Origin: Paraburkholderia xenovorans LB400
Lineage (GTDB): Bacteria > Pseudomonadota > Gammaproteobacteria > Burkholderiales > Burkholderiaceae
Direction of reading: 5' to 3'
DNA length: 64,000 nt
Assembly: GCF_000013645.1 (NCBI RefSeq)
Contig: NC_007951.1
Coordinates: 620,001-684,000 of the forward strand
Below the pieces are notes generated by a model that was given only the letters and a program-made list of their open reading frames with translations, had not been told where the DNA came from and made no database searches. This document shows, piece by piece, positions 9,910 through 19,540 of this stretch (position 1 is the stretch's first letter; every line of letters starts with the position of its first letter). A program made the position numbers and the translations under genes.

Positions 9910-11076
9910 CTAGCCCGCCACGGCGACCCGCTGCGCGCGCCGCTCGATCGACACCGACCACAGCGTCAGCGCCAGCGCGCCGATCGCGGTCGCCACGCCG
10001 ACCCACGGCAGCGTGGTGAGCGGTGCGCCCGCGCCGATCGCCATGCCGCCCAGCCACGCGCCCGTCGCGTTGCCGAGATTGAAGGCGCCCTGGTTCAAGG
10101 TCGAAGCCAGATTCGGCGCATGGCTCGCGCGGTCGACGATCAGCATTTGCAGCGGCGGCACGATGGCGAAGGCCAGAACGCCCCACGCGAAAATCGTGAT
10201 CATCGCCGGGATCTCCGAGTGCATGGTGCCGGCGAAGATGGTCAGAATCACCACGATGGCCAGCAGAAACGCCACCAGCGAAGGCATCAGCCGCCAGTCG
10301 GCGAGCTTGCCGCCGAGCGTGCTGCCCACCGTCAGGCCGAGCCCGAACAGCAGCAGCACGAGGGTGACCGCATGCGGCGTGAATCCGCTCACGTCTTCGA
10401 GAATCGGCGTGATGTACGTGAAGGTGGAAAAGAGACTTGCCGACGCGAGCACGCTGATGCCGAGCACCATCAGCACTTGCGGGTTCTTCAGCACGCTGAA
10501 TTCGTGGACGAGGCTCGCCTTCTGCATCTCGATCTTCGCCGGCAGGCACACGGCGAGCGCGGCCGCCGCGACGAGACCGATGCCCGTTACCGCCCAGAAA
10601 GTGGCGCGCCAGCCCACCGCCTGGCCGAGCGCGGTGCCGAGCGGCACGCCCAGCACGTTGGCGAGCGTGAGGCCCGTGAACATCAACGCGATGGCTTGCG
10701 CGCGGCGGTTCGGCGCGACGAGGCCCGCAGCCACCACCGAACCGATACCGAAGAACGCGCCGTGGCAGAACGCCGTCACGATGCGCGCGGCCATCAGCAC
10801 CGCATAACCCGGCGCCACCGCGCACAGCAGATTGCCGACGATAAACACGCCGATCAGACTCATCAGCGCCTTCTTGCGCGGCATGTTGGCGACCGCGATC
10901 GCGACGATCGGCGCGCCGATCGTGACGCCGAGCGCATACGCCGACACCAGCATGCCGGCCGCGGGAATCGAAACGGCCAGGTCGCGCGCCACGTCGGGCA
11001 GCAGTCCCATGATCACGAATTCGGTGGTACCGATTCCAAAAGCGGCAACGGCAAGGGCGAGCAGGGGCAAAGGCAT
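9910..11076 (-). CDS. MFS transporter, DHA1 (AraJ/YdhP-like) type
   Basis: Inner-membrane efflux-type carrier of 388 residues. The opening FGIGTTEFVIMGLLPDVARD, then SAYALGVTIGAPIVA, NMPRKKALM and FCHGAFFGIGSVVAA, are the well-known pattern of the drug/sugar:H+ antiporter-1 group (AraJ, YdhP, CmlA relatives). The exported compound cannot be told from the sequence. The gene is preceded by a 190-bp spacer and lies upstream of the other MFS gene on the same strand. Confidence 0.82.
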   Translation of the reverse strand: MPLPLLALAVAAFGIGTTEFVIMGLLPDVARDLAVSIPAAGMLVSAYALGVTIGAPIVAIAVANMPRKKALMSLIGVFIVGNLLCAVAPGYAVLMAARIVTAFCHGAFFGIGSVVAAGLVAPNRRAQAIALMFTGLTLANVLGVPLGTALGQAVGWRATFWAVTGIGLVAAAALAVCLPAKIEMQKASLVHEFSVLKNPQVLMVLGISVLASASLFSTFTYITPILEDVSGFTPHAVTLVLLLFGLGLTVGSTLGGKLADWRLMPSLVAFLLAIVVILTIFAGTMHSEIPAMITIFAWGVLAFAIVPPLQMLIVDRASHAPNLASTLNQGAFNLGNATGAWLGGMAIGAGAPLTTLPWVGVATAIGALALTLWSVSIERRAQRVAVAG

Positions 11077-11267
11077 GATGAAGAAGCGTGAATCGGCGCG
11101 ACGGGAGCGCCGCGCGGCCGGCGCGCGTTTTCGGGGCGAGCACGCGTGCGCCGTACAAAGAAGTGAAACAGTAGGGGATTCTACCTAAGTCAAAACAGCC
11201 TTGCTGATCGTAAGGGCGGTTGTTGTTTTTCGCTGAAAACGGCGGCGTGCCCGGCGCCGACGAGTGT

Positions 11268-12092
11268 CTAGCGTGTGCCGCCGCCGGCATCGAGCGTCTT
11301 GCCGTGACGGCCTGTGCCTTCGGCAAAACGCGCCGCGCCGGCGATACCTTCTTCAAAGACGGCTCGATAGCCGCCAGCGCCTTCACGACGCAGCGCTTCG
11401 GCGAAATCGTCGAGCATGCTGTTCTCGAGCACGGAGCGGCGGTCGGCGAGCAACGTCGCCTGCGGCAAGGCCGCCAGCTCGGCGGCCAACTGTTCGGCTG
11501 CGGCGCGAGCCGTGCCTTTGGCCACCACGCGATTGGCGAGACCGAAGCCGAGCGCTTCCTGCGCGCTCACCGCGCGGCCCGTCAGAATCAGATCCAGTGC
11601 GCGTGACAGACCGATCAGACGCGGCAGGCGGATCGTGCCGCCGTCGATCAGCGGAATCCCGACGCGCCGGCAGAACACGCCGAGCACGGCGTCTTCTTCG
11701 ACCACTCTCAGATCGCACAGCGCCGCCAGCTCCAGACCGCCCGCAACCGCATAGCCGGCAATCGCGGCGACCACCGGCTTGCTGAAGCTCGTGCGCGTCG
11801 GTCCCATCGGGCCGGGACCGCTGCCGTCGGCGTGCAGTTCGTTGCGACGGGTGTCGTCGGCGAGAGCGGTCAGGTCCGCGCCGGCGCAGAAAGTGCCGCC
11901 CGCGCCGAACAGCACCGCCGCGCGCCAGGCCGGCTGGGCTTCGAAGCAGGCGAACGCGGCGCTGAGCGCTTCCGCGACAGGACGATCGACGGCATTGCGG
12001 CGCGCGGGCCGCTCAAGGACGATCGTGGCGACGCCGATATCCTCATTAGCTTCGATGCGCACGTGGTCATTGAAATTTTGCGTGGTTACCAT
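11268..12092 (-). CDS. Enoyl-CoA hydratase/isomerase family protein
   Basis: Crotonase-fold protein of 274 residues. The oxyanion-hole segments are visible: GAGGTFCAGADLTALADD and AGYAVAGGLELAALCDLRVV. The position of the usual second catalytic glutamate reads GVFCRRVGIPLIDGG, so one of the two classical hydratase glutamates seems absent or shifted; the reaction may differ from simple hydration. GGAG six bases before the ATG at codon 13 of the longer frame decides the start. It stands alone, divergent from the ParB/Srx-like gene. Confidence 0.82.
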   Translation of the reverse strand: MVTTQNFNDHVRIEANEDIGVATIVLERPARRNAVDRPVAEALSAAFACFEAQPAWRAAVLFGAGGTFCAGADLTALADDTRRNELHADGSGPGPMGPTRTSFSKPVVAAIAGYAVAGGLELAALCDLRVVEEDAVLGVFCRRVGIPLIDGGTIRLPRLIGLSRALDLILTGRAVSAQEALGFGLANRVVAKGTARAAAEQLAAELAALPQATLLADRRSVLENSMLDDFAEALRREGAGGYRAVFEEGIAGAARFAEGTGRHGKTLDAGGGTR

Positions 12093-12180
12093 CGTTGTCT
12101 CCATAGCGGTCCGCGTTTGCCTGTTCATCCGGGTTTTCGCGCAGTGTGTTCATGCAGCATAGTTAATACCGTGGCCTGTC

Positions 12181-12798
12181 ATGCTTCTTACACAATCGGC
12201 TCGTAGCTTTAGCGCTCTTCTAACGCGCTGGCGATTTTTCGCCAGCTTATCGAGCCTGCCTTTGCCCTTGTCCAATTCATCGTCAACCGCCGCGCCGGCT
12301 TGTGCCGAGACGGTCTGGATCGTGCCGCTGCAAGAGCATTCATGGTACGACCATGTGCGCCTGAAACGCGTCTTCGTTACGGACGGCACGCGGCACCAGG
12401 TGGTACTCGTCGACGTGCGCAAGCTGCTCGTCTGTGCCGATCGCGACAACACCGATTATGTTTTGAAGCCGGTTGCCGAATGGCATTCCGGCAAGGTGCG
12501 CGGCATTCGCGAGTTCCTCGATCCGGACAATACGCGCGTTCCGCAGATGCCGTACGTGACCATCTCGACGCGTCGCGCGCCGGGTCTGCTCGGCTGGGTC
12601 GGACTGGAGCGCGAAGGCGTGGTGGCGTTCCGCAACGGCCAGCATCGCGCGCGTTATCTGGCCGAGGCGGGCGCGCGCTGGTTTCCGGTGGAAGTGCACG
12701 AACGCGAGGCGCTGTTGCTGCGCGAACTCTGCGGCGCGGCGGACGACGCGCGCACGGTGGTCCGCGCGACTTCGCTGAACAGCGGCGGCGGCGTCTAA
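12181..12798 (+). CDS. ParB/Srx-fold protein resembling plasmid fertility inhibition factor (FiwA-like)
   Basis: Protein of 205 residues. The core runs from about residue 44: VWIVPLQEHSWYDHVRLKRV, KVRGIREFLDP, and VAFRNGQHRARYLAEAGA (about 148-165), followed by FPVEVHE. The NG-x-HR-x-x-x-L pattern is the active-site loop of the ParB/sulfiredoxin superfamily, to which the conjugation inhibitors Osa and FiwA belong. Similarity to chromosomal fertility inhibition factor proteins of Burkholderiales is from memory. The first ~40 residues are low in conservation and the true start may be later. It overlaps the end of the converging ldhA by 4 bases. Confidence 0.55.
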   Translation: MLLTQSARSFSALLTRWRFFASLSSLPLPLSNSSSTAAPACAETVWIVPLQEHSWYDHVRLKRVFVTDGTRHQVVLVDVRKLLVCADRDNTDYVLKPVAEWHSGKVRGIREFLDPDNTRVPQMPYVTISTRRAPGLLGWVGLEREGVVAFRNGQHRARYLAEAGARWFPVEVHEREALLLRELCGAADDARTVVRATSLNSGGGV

Positions 12799-13793
12799 AC
12801 GGGCGCGCGCACCACGTTGCGCGGTGTGCCGTTGCGCCATGCCGCGACGTTCGCGAGCGTGGTCTGGGCGATCTCGCTCATCGCCTCACGGGTGAAGAAC
12901 GCCTGATGCGCGGTGACGATCACGTTCGGGAACATCAGCAGACGCGCCAGTACGTCGTCCTGCAAGGGCAGGTTCGAGTGATCCTCGAAGAACAGGCCGC
13001 CTTCTTCCTCGTACACGTCGAGCCCGAGGTGGCCGAGCTGACCGTCCTTCAATGCGCCGATCAGCGCATTGCTTTCGACGAGGCCGCCGCGGCCCGTATT
13101 GATCAGCATCGCGCCGCGCTTCATTCTGGCGAGCGCGGGACCGTCGATCAGATGGTAGGTGCCGGCCACCAGCGGACAATGCAGGCTGACTATGTCGGAC
13201 CCGGCGAGCAGTGTGTCGAGCGGCACGTAGCGGGCGCCTAGCGCGAGCAGGTCGTCGGCGGGCGTGCCGGGATCGTGCGCGAGCACCTGCATGCCGAAGC
13301 CCGCCATGATGCGACCGAACACGCGACCGATCATGCCGGTGCCGACCACGCCCACGGTCTTGCCATGCAGATCGAAGCCGAGCAGCCCGTGCAGCGAAAA
13401 GTCGCCTTCGCGCGTGCGTGCGGCGGCGCGCGGCAGGCGCCGGTTCAGCGCCAGAATCAGACCAACCGCATGCTCGGCCACCGCATGCGGCGAATACGCG
13501 GGCACCCGCGCGACCGTGATGCCGAGCCGCGCGGCCGCGTCCAGATCGACATGATTGAAGCCCGCCGAGCGCAATGCGATCATCCGCGTGCCGCCGGCGT
13601 GAAGCCGTTCGAGCACCGCCGCATCGACGTGGTCGTTGACGAACGGGCACACCACTTCATAGCCCTGGGCGAGAACGGCAGTCTCGCTATCCAGGTGCGA
13701 TTCCTGGAAATGCAGTTCGTAGCGGTGCGATGCATTGGCTTCGGTAAAGGTGTCGCTGTCGTACTGGCGGCTGCTGAAAAGAATGATGCGCAT
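12795..13793 (-). CDS. ldhA: D-lactate dehydrogenase (2-hydroxyacid dehydrogenase family)
   Basis: NAD-dependent cytoplasmic enzyme of 332 residues. It has the substrate-binding ALRSAGFNHVDLDAA, the Rossmann motif VGVVGTGMIGRVFG, and the catalytic Arg/Glu/His set in INTGRGGLVES, GLDVYEEEGG and VIVTAHQAF. The Y-E-E-E-x-G-L-F-F-E-D segment is typical of fermentative D-lactate dehydrogenases (LdhA). GGAG lies 8 bases before the ATG. The gene is monocistronic and converges on the FiwA-like gene. Confidence 0.9.
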   Translation of the reverse strand: MRIILFSSRQYDSDTFTEANASHRYELHFQESHLDSETAVLAQGYEVVCPFVNDHVDAAVLERLHAGGTRMIALRSAGFNHVDLDAAARLGITVARVPAYSPHAVAEHAVGLILALNRRLPRAAARTREGDFSLHGLLGFDLHGKTVGVVGTGMIGRVFGRIMAGFGMQVLAHDPGTPADDLLALGARYVPLDTLLAGSDIVSLHCPLVAGTYHLIDGPALARMKRGAMLINTGRGGLVESNALIGALKDGQLGHLGLDVYEEEGGLFFEDHSNLPLQDDVLARLLMFPNVIVTAHQAFFTREAMSEIAQTTLANVAAWRNGTPRNVVRAPV

Positions 13794-14230
13794 GTGAGCT
13801 CCGGAGGTAATACATACGGGGCGCTAAAAGATCATTTTTCGCGAAGACGAATCGGCCGGGATTTGAAAATAATATTGACAGTCTGACCGAACTACCATAT
13901 TTATTAAAAAAGCAGTCTCAACAAAGCATGTTTACGCATGCTGTAATAATTGGCCATCAGCAGACTATGTCTTTTTCAAGGCGTTAGGCAACTTCGCGAG
14001 GAAAAAGTGACTGTCGAGCTAGCGGAATACCGTTCCAGCATTGTCGCTGCAATGCGGCATACCACCTTGGACGCGACTCGCGTCATCCCATTGCCATTAA
14101 TTATGTTTTCACTCAATTGCTATGCCGGTTGAGTAATCTGGGGCGTCATACTGGGTGAAAATGAATTGGCTGGAATTCCTTGAATGATTTTTCAGCCTCC
14201 TGCTAAAAACCCGTCAATCGGCGAGCCAAC
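13794..14230. other. Intergenic region ahead of the aspT genes
   Basis: The gap of 437 bp is AT-rich in its first half. It contains the promoter candidate annotated separately and, just after it, a perfect inverted repeat AGCATG-TTTACG-CATGCT (13925-13942) that could be an operator or leader hairpin. A 60-codon frame at 13950 has no ribosome site and no recognisable product. Confidence 0.4.
13875..13903 (+). promoter_or_regulatory. Sigma-70 promoter candidate for the aspT-aspT-aspD operon
   Basis: TTGACA, 17-bp spacer, TATTTA, in an AT-rich patch. The start point would be near 13910, giving an untranslated leader of roughly 320 nt before the first aspT. Confidence 0.5.
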
Positions 14231-15913
14231 ATGATCGGTGAATTGCTGAGATCTCAACCTGAGATCGCGCTGTTCGCAAGCCTTGCAATCGGATATTTCA
14301 TTGGTTCGTTCCGCATTGGGCCCATCCAGCTGGGCGGCGTGTGCGGCACGCTGATCGTGGCGTTGCTGCTGGGTCAGACCGGCGCGCGTCTTGCCCCCGA
14401 CCTGAAGAACATCGCCTTTGCGTTGTTCATCTTTGCGCTGGGCTTCACCGGCGGACCGCAATTCTTCGCCAACATCGGGCGCGGCTGGCGTTACGGTCTG
14501 CTGTCGGTGGTCGAGATCGTATCGGTGCTGGCGCTGATCATGATCGCGGTGGCCGCCATGCGGCTCGACGCCGGCACGGCCGCCGGCCTGCTGGCCGGCG
14601 CCGCGACCGAGTCGGCCGTGATCGGCACGGCTTCCGAAGCGATTTCGAAGCTCGGCTTCAGCGAGGCGGAAACGGCGCGCCTGCAGGCCAACATCGTGAC
14701 CGCATACAGCGTGAGCTACCTGTTCGGCCTGATCACCATCGTGCTCTTCACGAGCCAGTTCGCGCCGCTGCTGCTGCGCATCAATCTGCGCGACGAAGCC
14801 GAGCGCGTGTGGCGCAAGCTCGGCGGCGACGGCGCATACGGCGAGGGTCAGCTCGCCGCCGCACCGGCGCTGGTGGGCCGCGCGTTCCACGTCGGCGCGG
14901 CGGCCGGCGCAACGATCCGCGCGTTCGAGCAGCAGTACGGCTTCAATCTGACGGTCGAGCGCGTGCGGCGCAACGGCGCGAACGTGCCGGCCGAGCCGCA
15001 ACTCACGCTCGCATCCGGCGACGTCATTCTGGTGGGCGGGCGGCGTGAAGCGATCGTGGCGGCCGCGGCCGCTCTCGGCGAAGAAGTGGACGGTTCGGAC
15101 TTCGGGCCGGTAATAGCCGAGAAGCTCGACGTGGTGCTGACGCGCCGCGACCTGCACGGTCTGACGGTCGCGCAGGTGCGCGAACAGGCGACGCCCGAAA
15201 ACGGGCGCGGCGTCTACATTGCGGCGGTCACGCGGCTCGAGACCACGGTGCCGGCACTGCCCGGCACCGAACTCAATCGCGGCGACGTGCTGACGCTGGT
15301 GGGCGGCAAGGCCGACGTCGAGCGCGGCGCGAAGCGTCTGGGCTACGTGGTCGTGGCCACGCAGAAGACCGACTTCGTCTATCTCGGGCTCGGCGTGCTG
15401 GTCGGCATGGCGATCGGCCATCTCGGCGGGCGGATCGGCGGCGTCTCGGTCGCGCTCGGCACGGGCGGCGGCTGTCTGCTGTCGGGGCTGCTGTTCGGCT
15501 GGATCCGTTCGCGTTACCCGGTGGTCGGGTCGCTGCCTTCGGCGGCGGCGCAAATCCTCAAGGACTTCGGCCTTGCCACGTTCATCGCCGCGGTGGGTTT
15601 GTCGGCCGGACCGGACGCTATCAAGCTGGTGCGCGAGTACGGTCTGGCATTGCCGGTGGCCGGGATTCTGATGGTGCTCGTGCCGGGCCTGCTGTCGCTA
15701 TGGATCGGCCGCATGTTTCTCAAGCTCGAGGCGCCCATGCTGCTCGGCGCGATTGCCGGCCAGCAATGCAGCACGCCCGCGATCAGCGCACTGGTGGGCG
15801 TGACCGGCAACTCGACTCCCGTGATCGGCTACACGATCACGTATGCACTCTCGAACATTCTGTTGCCGCTGATGGGGCCAGTGGTAGTCGGTCTCGCCGG
15901 GAAATTCCACTAG
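14231..15913 (+). CDS. aspT: AspT-type aspartate:alanine antiporter (first copy)
   Basis: Inner-membrane protein of 560 residues of the AAEx family. Two hydrophobic AspT/YidE blocks (about 1-190 and 380-560) flank a cytoplasmic region with two RCK_C (TrkA-C) domains, recognisable by GDVILVGGRREAIVA and GDVLTLVGGKADVERGAKRL. AspT swaps aspartate for alanine and, with the intracellular decarboxylase AspD, generates a proton motive force. The adjacent aspD supports this role. Its paralogue follows 153 bp downstream. Confidence 0.85.
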   Translation: MIGELLRSQPEIALFASLAIGYFIGSFRIGPIQLGGVCGTLIVALLLGQTGARLAPDLKNIAFALFIFALGFTGGPQFFANIGRGWRYGLLSVVEIVSVLALIMIAVAAMRLDAGTAAGLLAGAATESAVIGTASEAISKLGFSEAETARLQANIVTAYSVSYLFGLITIVLFTSQFAPLLLRINLRDEAERVWRKLGGDGAYGEGQLAAAPALVGRAFHVGAAAGATIRAFEQQYGFNLTVERVRRNGANVPAEPQLTLASGDVILVGGRREAIVAAAAALGEEVDGSDFGPVIAEKLDVVLTRRDLHGLTVAQVREQATPENGRGVYIAAVTRLETTVPALPGTELNRGDVLTLVGGKADVERGAKRLGYVVVATQKTDFVYLGLGVLVGMAIGHLGGRIGGVSVALGTGGGCLLSGLLFGWIRSRYPVVGSLPSAAAQILKDFGLATFIAAVGLSAGPDAIKLVREYGLALPVAGILMVLVPGLLSLWIGRMFLKLEAPMLLGAIAGQQCSTPAISALVGVTGNSTPVIGYTITYALSNILLPLMGPVVVGLAGKFH

Positions 15914-16066
15914 GCGGGCAGATGTGCTGGCCGTGGCGCGCCATGCCACGTCCGGCCGATGCGGCAAACGGCAAACGGCAAACGGTATGCGGCGCGACAC
16001 GATTGCGCCGCGCATGCACAGGCAGCAACCCGTACTCAGTATCGCAAACTATCCAGCGAGGGCACG

Positions 16067-17749
16067 ATGGACTGGCTACATCATATCTTTCAGAAATCAC
16101 CCGAGATTGCGCTGTTTCTGTCGCTCGCGGCCGGCTACTTCATCGGCCAGATCAACTTCGGCAAATTCCAGCTGGGCGGTGTGGGCGGGTCGTTGCTGGC
16201 CGCGGTCGTGATCAGTCAGGCGGGCGTGACGATCGACAACGGTGTGAAGTCGGTCATGTTCGCCGTCTTCATCTACGCGGTCGGCTACGACTCCGGTCCG
16301 GGCTTCTTCAACTCACTGAACCGCAAGACGCTGCGTGAGATCGCGATGGCCGTCTTTCTGGCCGTCACCGCGCTGATCACCGTGGTCGTATGCGCGAAGC
16401 TGTTCCACCTGAACAAGGGGCTTGCCGCCGGACTCGCGGGCGGCGCGCTCACGCAGTCGGCGATCATCGGCACGGCGGGCGACGCGATCGCGCGTCTCGG
16501 CCTGCCCGCCGATCAGGTCAAGTCGCTGCAATCGGACGTGGCGATTGCCTACGCGGTGACTTACGTATTCGGCTCGTTGGGCGCGATCATCGTGTGCGTG
16601 AATATTCTGCCCAAGTTCATGGGGCAGGGTTTGCGCGAAGCCTCGGTCGAAGTGGAGCGCGAACTGACGGCGGGCGCGGCGGCCGCTGGCCCGGGGCAAC
16701 TCTCCGCGTTGCCCGAGATGGTGGGCCGCGCGTACAAGATCGATGTCAGCGCCGGAAAAACGGTGAAGGCTGTGGAGACGCTGCATCAAGACCTGTTGAC
16801 GATCGAGCGGATCAAGCGGGACGGCCAGCCGCTCGACCCGGCGCCCGGTCTGATCCTGAAACCCGGCGACGTGGTCCTCGTGGTCGGCCGCCGCGAGGCA
16901 GTGGTCGAATTCGGCGCGGCCGGAGGCGAGGTTGCCACCGTGGAGGACGTCGGCGCCGTCATGCAGACCCGCGAAGCCGTGTTCACGCGCAAGGGCATGA
17001 ACCACACCACGATCGCCGCCGCGCGGGCCGTGGTGGATCGCGATATGCGGCACGGCGTCTATATCCAGAGTATCTCGCGCGCAGGCCAGCCGCTGCCGGT
17101 CCTGCCGGAAACCAAACTGGAGCACGGCGACGTCATCACCTTTTACGGCTCGCCGAAAGACACCAAGCGAGCCGCCGAGGCAGCCGGCTACGAACTGCCG
17201 TACAGCAACAAGACCGACTTCATTTACATGGGCGTCGGCATTGTGCTCGGCTTGTTGATCGGGCTGATCGTCGTCAACGTGGCCGGCATTCCGCTCACCC
17301 TTGGTTCGGGTGGCGGCTGCCTGCTGGCCGGGTTGCTGTTCGGCTGGATGCGCGGCAAGCATCCAATGTACGGCGCGATGCCGTCCGCGGCCTCGCAGTT
17401 GCTGAAGGACTTCGGCCTTGCGGCCTTCGTCGCGGTGGTCGGTTTGAACTCCGGCTTGCAGGCCGTGGTCACCGTCAAACAGAGCGGCATGACGATCTTC
17501 CTGCTCGGTGTGTTCGTCACGCTGTTTCCGCTATTGCTCACCATGCTGTTCGGCCGCTACGTGCTGAAGTACAACAACTCGGCCATTCTGGCCGGCGCGC
17601 TGTCCGGCTCGCGCAGTGCGAATCCGGCATTCGGCGGCGTGCTCGACAAGGCCGAAAGCGCTGTGCCGACCGTGCCGTTCGCGATCACGTATGCCATCGC
17701 GAACGTTGCGTTGACGCTGCTCGGTCCGCTCGTGGTCGGGCTGGTCTAG
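16067..17749 (+). CDS. aspT: AspT-type aspartate:alanine antiporter (second copy)
   Basis: Second AAEx-family membrane protein, also exactly 560 residues and with the same layout (transport block, two RCK_C domains, transport block). The N-termini match closely: FQKSPEIALFLSLAAGYFIG here against LRSQPEIALFASLAIGYFIG in the first copy. GAGGG before the ATG sets the start; the frame is open further upstream but without a ribosome site. Tandem retention suggests a heteromeric carrier or different substrates, which is inference. aspD follows after 89 bp. Confidence 0.85.
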   Translation: MDWLHHIFQKSPEIALFLSLAAGYFIGQINFGKFQLGGVGGSLLAAVVISQAGVTIDNGVKSVMFAVFIYAVGYDSGPGFFNSLNRKTLREIAMAVFLAVTALITVVVCAKLFHLNKGLAAGLAGGALTQSAIIGTAGDAIARLGLPADQVKSLQSDVAIAYAVTYVFGSLGAIIVCVNILPKFMGQGLREASVEVERELTAGAAAAGPGQLSALPEMVGRAYKIDVSAGKTVKAVETLHQDLLTIERIKRDGQPLDPAPGLILKPGDVVLVVGRREAVVEFGAAGGEVATVEDVGAVMQTREAVFTRKGMNHTTIAAARAVVDRDMRHGVYIQSISRAGQPLPVLPETKLEHGDVITFYGSPKDTKRAAEAAGYELPYSNKTDFIYMGVGIVLGLLIGLIVVNVAGIPLTLGSGGGCLLAGLLFGWMRGKHPMYGAMPSAASQLLKDFGLAAFVAVVGLNSGLQAVVTVKQSGMTIFLLGVFVTLFPLLLTMLFGRYVLKYNNSAILAGALSGSRSANPAFGGVLDKAESAVPTVPFAITYAIANVALTLLGPLVVGLV

Positions 17750-17838
17750 CGCACGTCTATCGATCTCTCTTACGCCGGCGTTAATCGGGCGATCATTCGC
17801 CGCGCCGGCGTCTTTCACTTGGCTCAGGAGAACGCATC

Positions 17839-19503
17839 ATGGCAAAAGAGAAGGGCGACAAGAAACACGCGGATACGGCAGAGCAGGATTTCTCCGCGCT
17901 CAGCCCGTTCGAGTTGAAGGACGAACTGATCAAGGCCGCTGGCGGCAGCGCCGTGGAGCGGCCCGCCAATGCATCCATGCTCAACGCCGGGCGCGGCAAT
18001 CCGAATTTTCTCGCGACGATTCCGCGTCACGGCTTCTGGCAACTCGGCCTCTTTGCGATGCGCGAATCGGAGCGCTCGTTCGCCTACATGCCGGAAGGCG
18101 TCGGCGGCTTTCCGAAGCGCGAAGGCCTGACCGAGCGTTTCGAGCTGTTCCTGCGCGAAAACCGGGGCGTGCCCGGGATCGATTTTCTGCGCGGTGCGGT
18201 GTCGTATGTGCGCGATCAGTTGGGACTGTCTGCGGGCGACTTTCTGTATGAGATGTGCGAGGGCATTCTCGCGTCGAACTATCCGGTGCCGGACCGGATG
18301 CTGAAGCTATCCGAGGTGATTGTCGGGCAGTACTTGCGGCGCGAGATGATCGGCAAGCATCCGTTCATCGGCGAGTTCGACATCTTTGCGGTGGAAGGTG
18401 GCACGGCCGCGATGACCTACATCTTCAACACGCTGCGCGAGAACCGGCTCATCAAGGCGGGCGATACGATCGCGCTCGGCATGCCGATTTTCACGCCGTA
18501 CATCGAGATTCCGCGGCTGAACGACTATCAGTTGAACGTCGTCAATCTGAACGCTGACGTCGAGAATAACTGGCAGTACTCGAAAGCGGAACTCGACAAG
18601 CTGCGCGACCCGAAAGTAAAGGCGTTCTTTCTCGTGAATCCGAGCAACCCGCCCTCGGTGCGGATCAGCGATGAAAGCCTCGAACAGATCGCCGATATCG
18701 TGAAAGCGCGGCCCGACCTGATCCTGTTGACGGACGATGTGTATGGCACGTTTGCCGACGATTTCGTGTCGCTGTTTGCGCTTGCGCCGAAAAACACGAT
18801 TCTCGTGTACTCGTACTCGAAGTATTTCGGTGCGACGGGCTGGCGGCTCGGCACGATCGCGACGCATCGGGACAACGTGCTCGACCGGTTGATTGCCGAA
18901 TTGCCGAAAGATGTGAAGAAGGAATTGCATACGCGCTATGAGTCGATTACGACGGAGCCGGATAAGCTCAAGTTCATCGATCGTCTGGTGGCGGATAGCC
19001 GGACTGTCGCGTTGAACCACACGGCGGGGCTGTCGACGCCGCAGCAGGTGCAGATGGTGTTGTTCTCGCTGTTCTCGCTGATGGATACGCCCGATGCGTA
19101 CAAGAATGCGTTGAAGCGGTTGATTCGTAGCCGCAAGCGGGCGCTGTATGAGGAGATCGGAATTTCGTTTGAAGACGACGACAAGAATCAGGTGGATTAC
19201 TACACGATTCTTGATATGGAGTTTCTCGGCGAGCGTGCGTTTGGGCGTGAGTTCGTGGAGTGGCTTTTCAAGAATACGGAGCCTTCGGAGCTTTTGTTCC
19301 GGCTGGCCAGGGAGGCGCGGGTGGTGTTGTTGCCGGGGCGTGGGTTTGGTACTAAGCATCCGTCGGGGCGGGTGTCGTTGGCGAATCTTAATGAGTCGGA
19401 TTATCGGCAGATTGGACGTGCGTTGCGTAAGCTGATCGAGGAGTATGTCGAACGGTTTAATGCGGCTACTGGGAAGACGCTTGATAAGGGGAAAGTGGAG
19501 TGA
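17839..19503 (+). CDS. aspD: Aspartate 4-decarboxylase (bifunctional aspartate aminotransferase)
   Basis: PLP enzyme of 554 residues that removes the beta-carboxyl of aspartate to give alanine and CO2. The fold-type I core shows LVNPSNPPSVRISDE, TDDVYGTFADDF and the lysine that forms the Schiff base in YSYSKYFGATGWRLG. Length and the long N-terminal extension match bacterial AspD dodecamers rather than ordinary aminotransferases. GGAG precedes the ATG. It is the last gene of the aspT-aspT-aspD unit. The last ~400 bases use more TTG/GTT-type codons than the neighbouring genes. Confidence 0.95.
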   Translation: MAKEKGDKKHADTAEQDFSALSPFELKDELIKAAGGSAVERPANASMLNAGRGNPNFLATIPRHGFWQLGLFAMRESERSFAYMPEGVGGFPKREGLTERFELFLRENRGVPGIDFLRGAVSYVRDQLGLSAGDFLYEMCEGILASNYPVPDRMLKLSEVIVGQYLRREMIGKHPFIGEFDIFAVEGGTAAMTYIFNTLRENRLIKAGDTIALGMPIFTPYIEIPRLNDYQLNVVNLNADVENNWQYSKAELDKLRDPKVKAFFLVNPSNPPSVRISDESLEQIADIVKARPDLILLTDDVYGTFADDFVSLFALAPKNTILVYSYSKYFGATGWRLGTIATHRDNVLDRLIAELPKDVKKELHTRYESITTEPDKLKFIDRLVADSRTVALNHTAGLSTPQQVQMVLFSLFSLMDTPDAYKNALKRLIRSRKRALYEEIGISFEDDDKNQVDYYTILDMEFLGERAFGREFVEWLFKNTEPSELLFRLAREARVVLLPGRGFGTKHPSGRVSLANLNESDYRQIGRALRKLIEEYVERFNAATGKTLDKGKVE

Positions 19504-19540
19504 GGGTGGGGCTGGCGGCCGGGTGGTTTTTTTGGGGGGG

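Noticed and set aside
13950..14132. 60-codon frame upstream of aspT
   Set aside because: No ribosome site, no recognisable similarity, and it lies in a probable leader.
14192..15553. 453-codon minus-strand frame opposite the first aspT
   Set aside because: Antisense shadow of a membrane transporter gene with Arg/His-rich composition and no plausible start.
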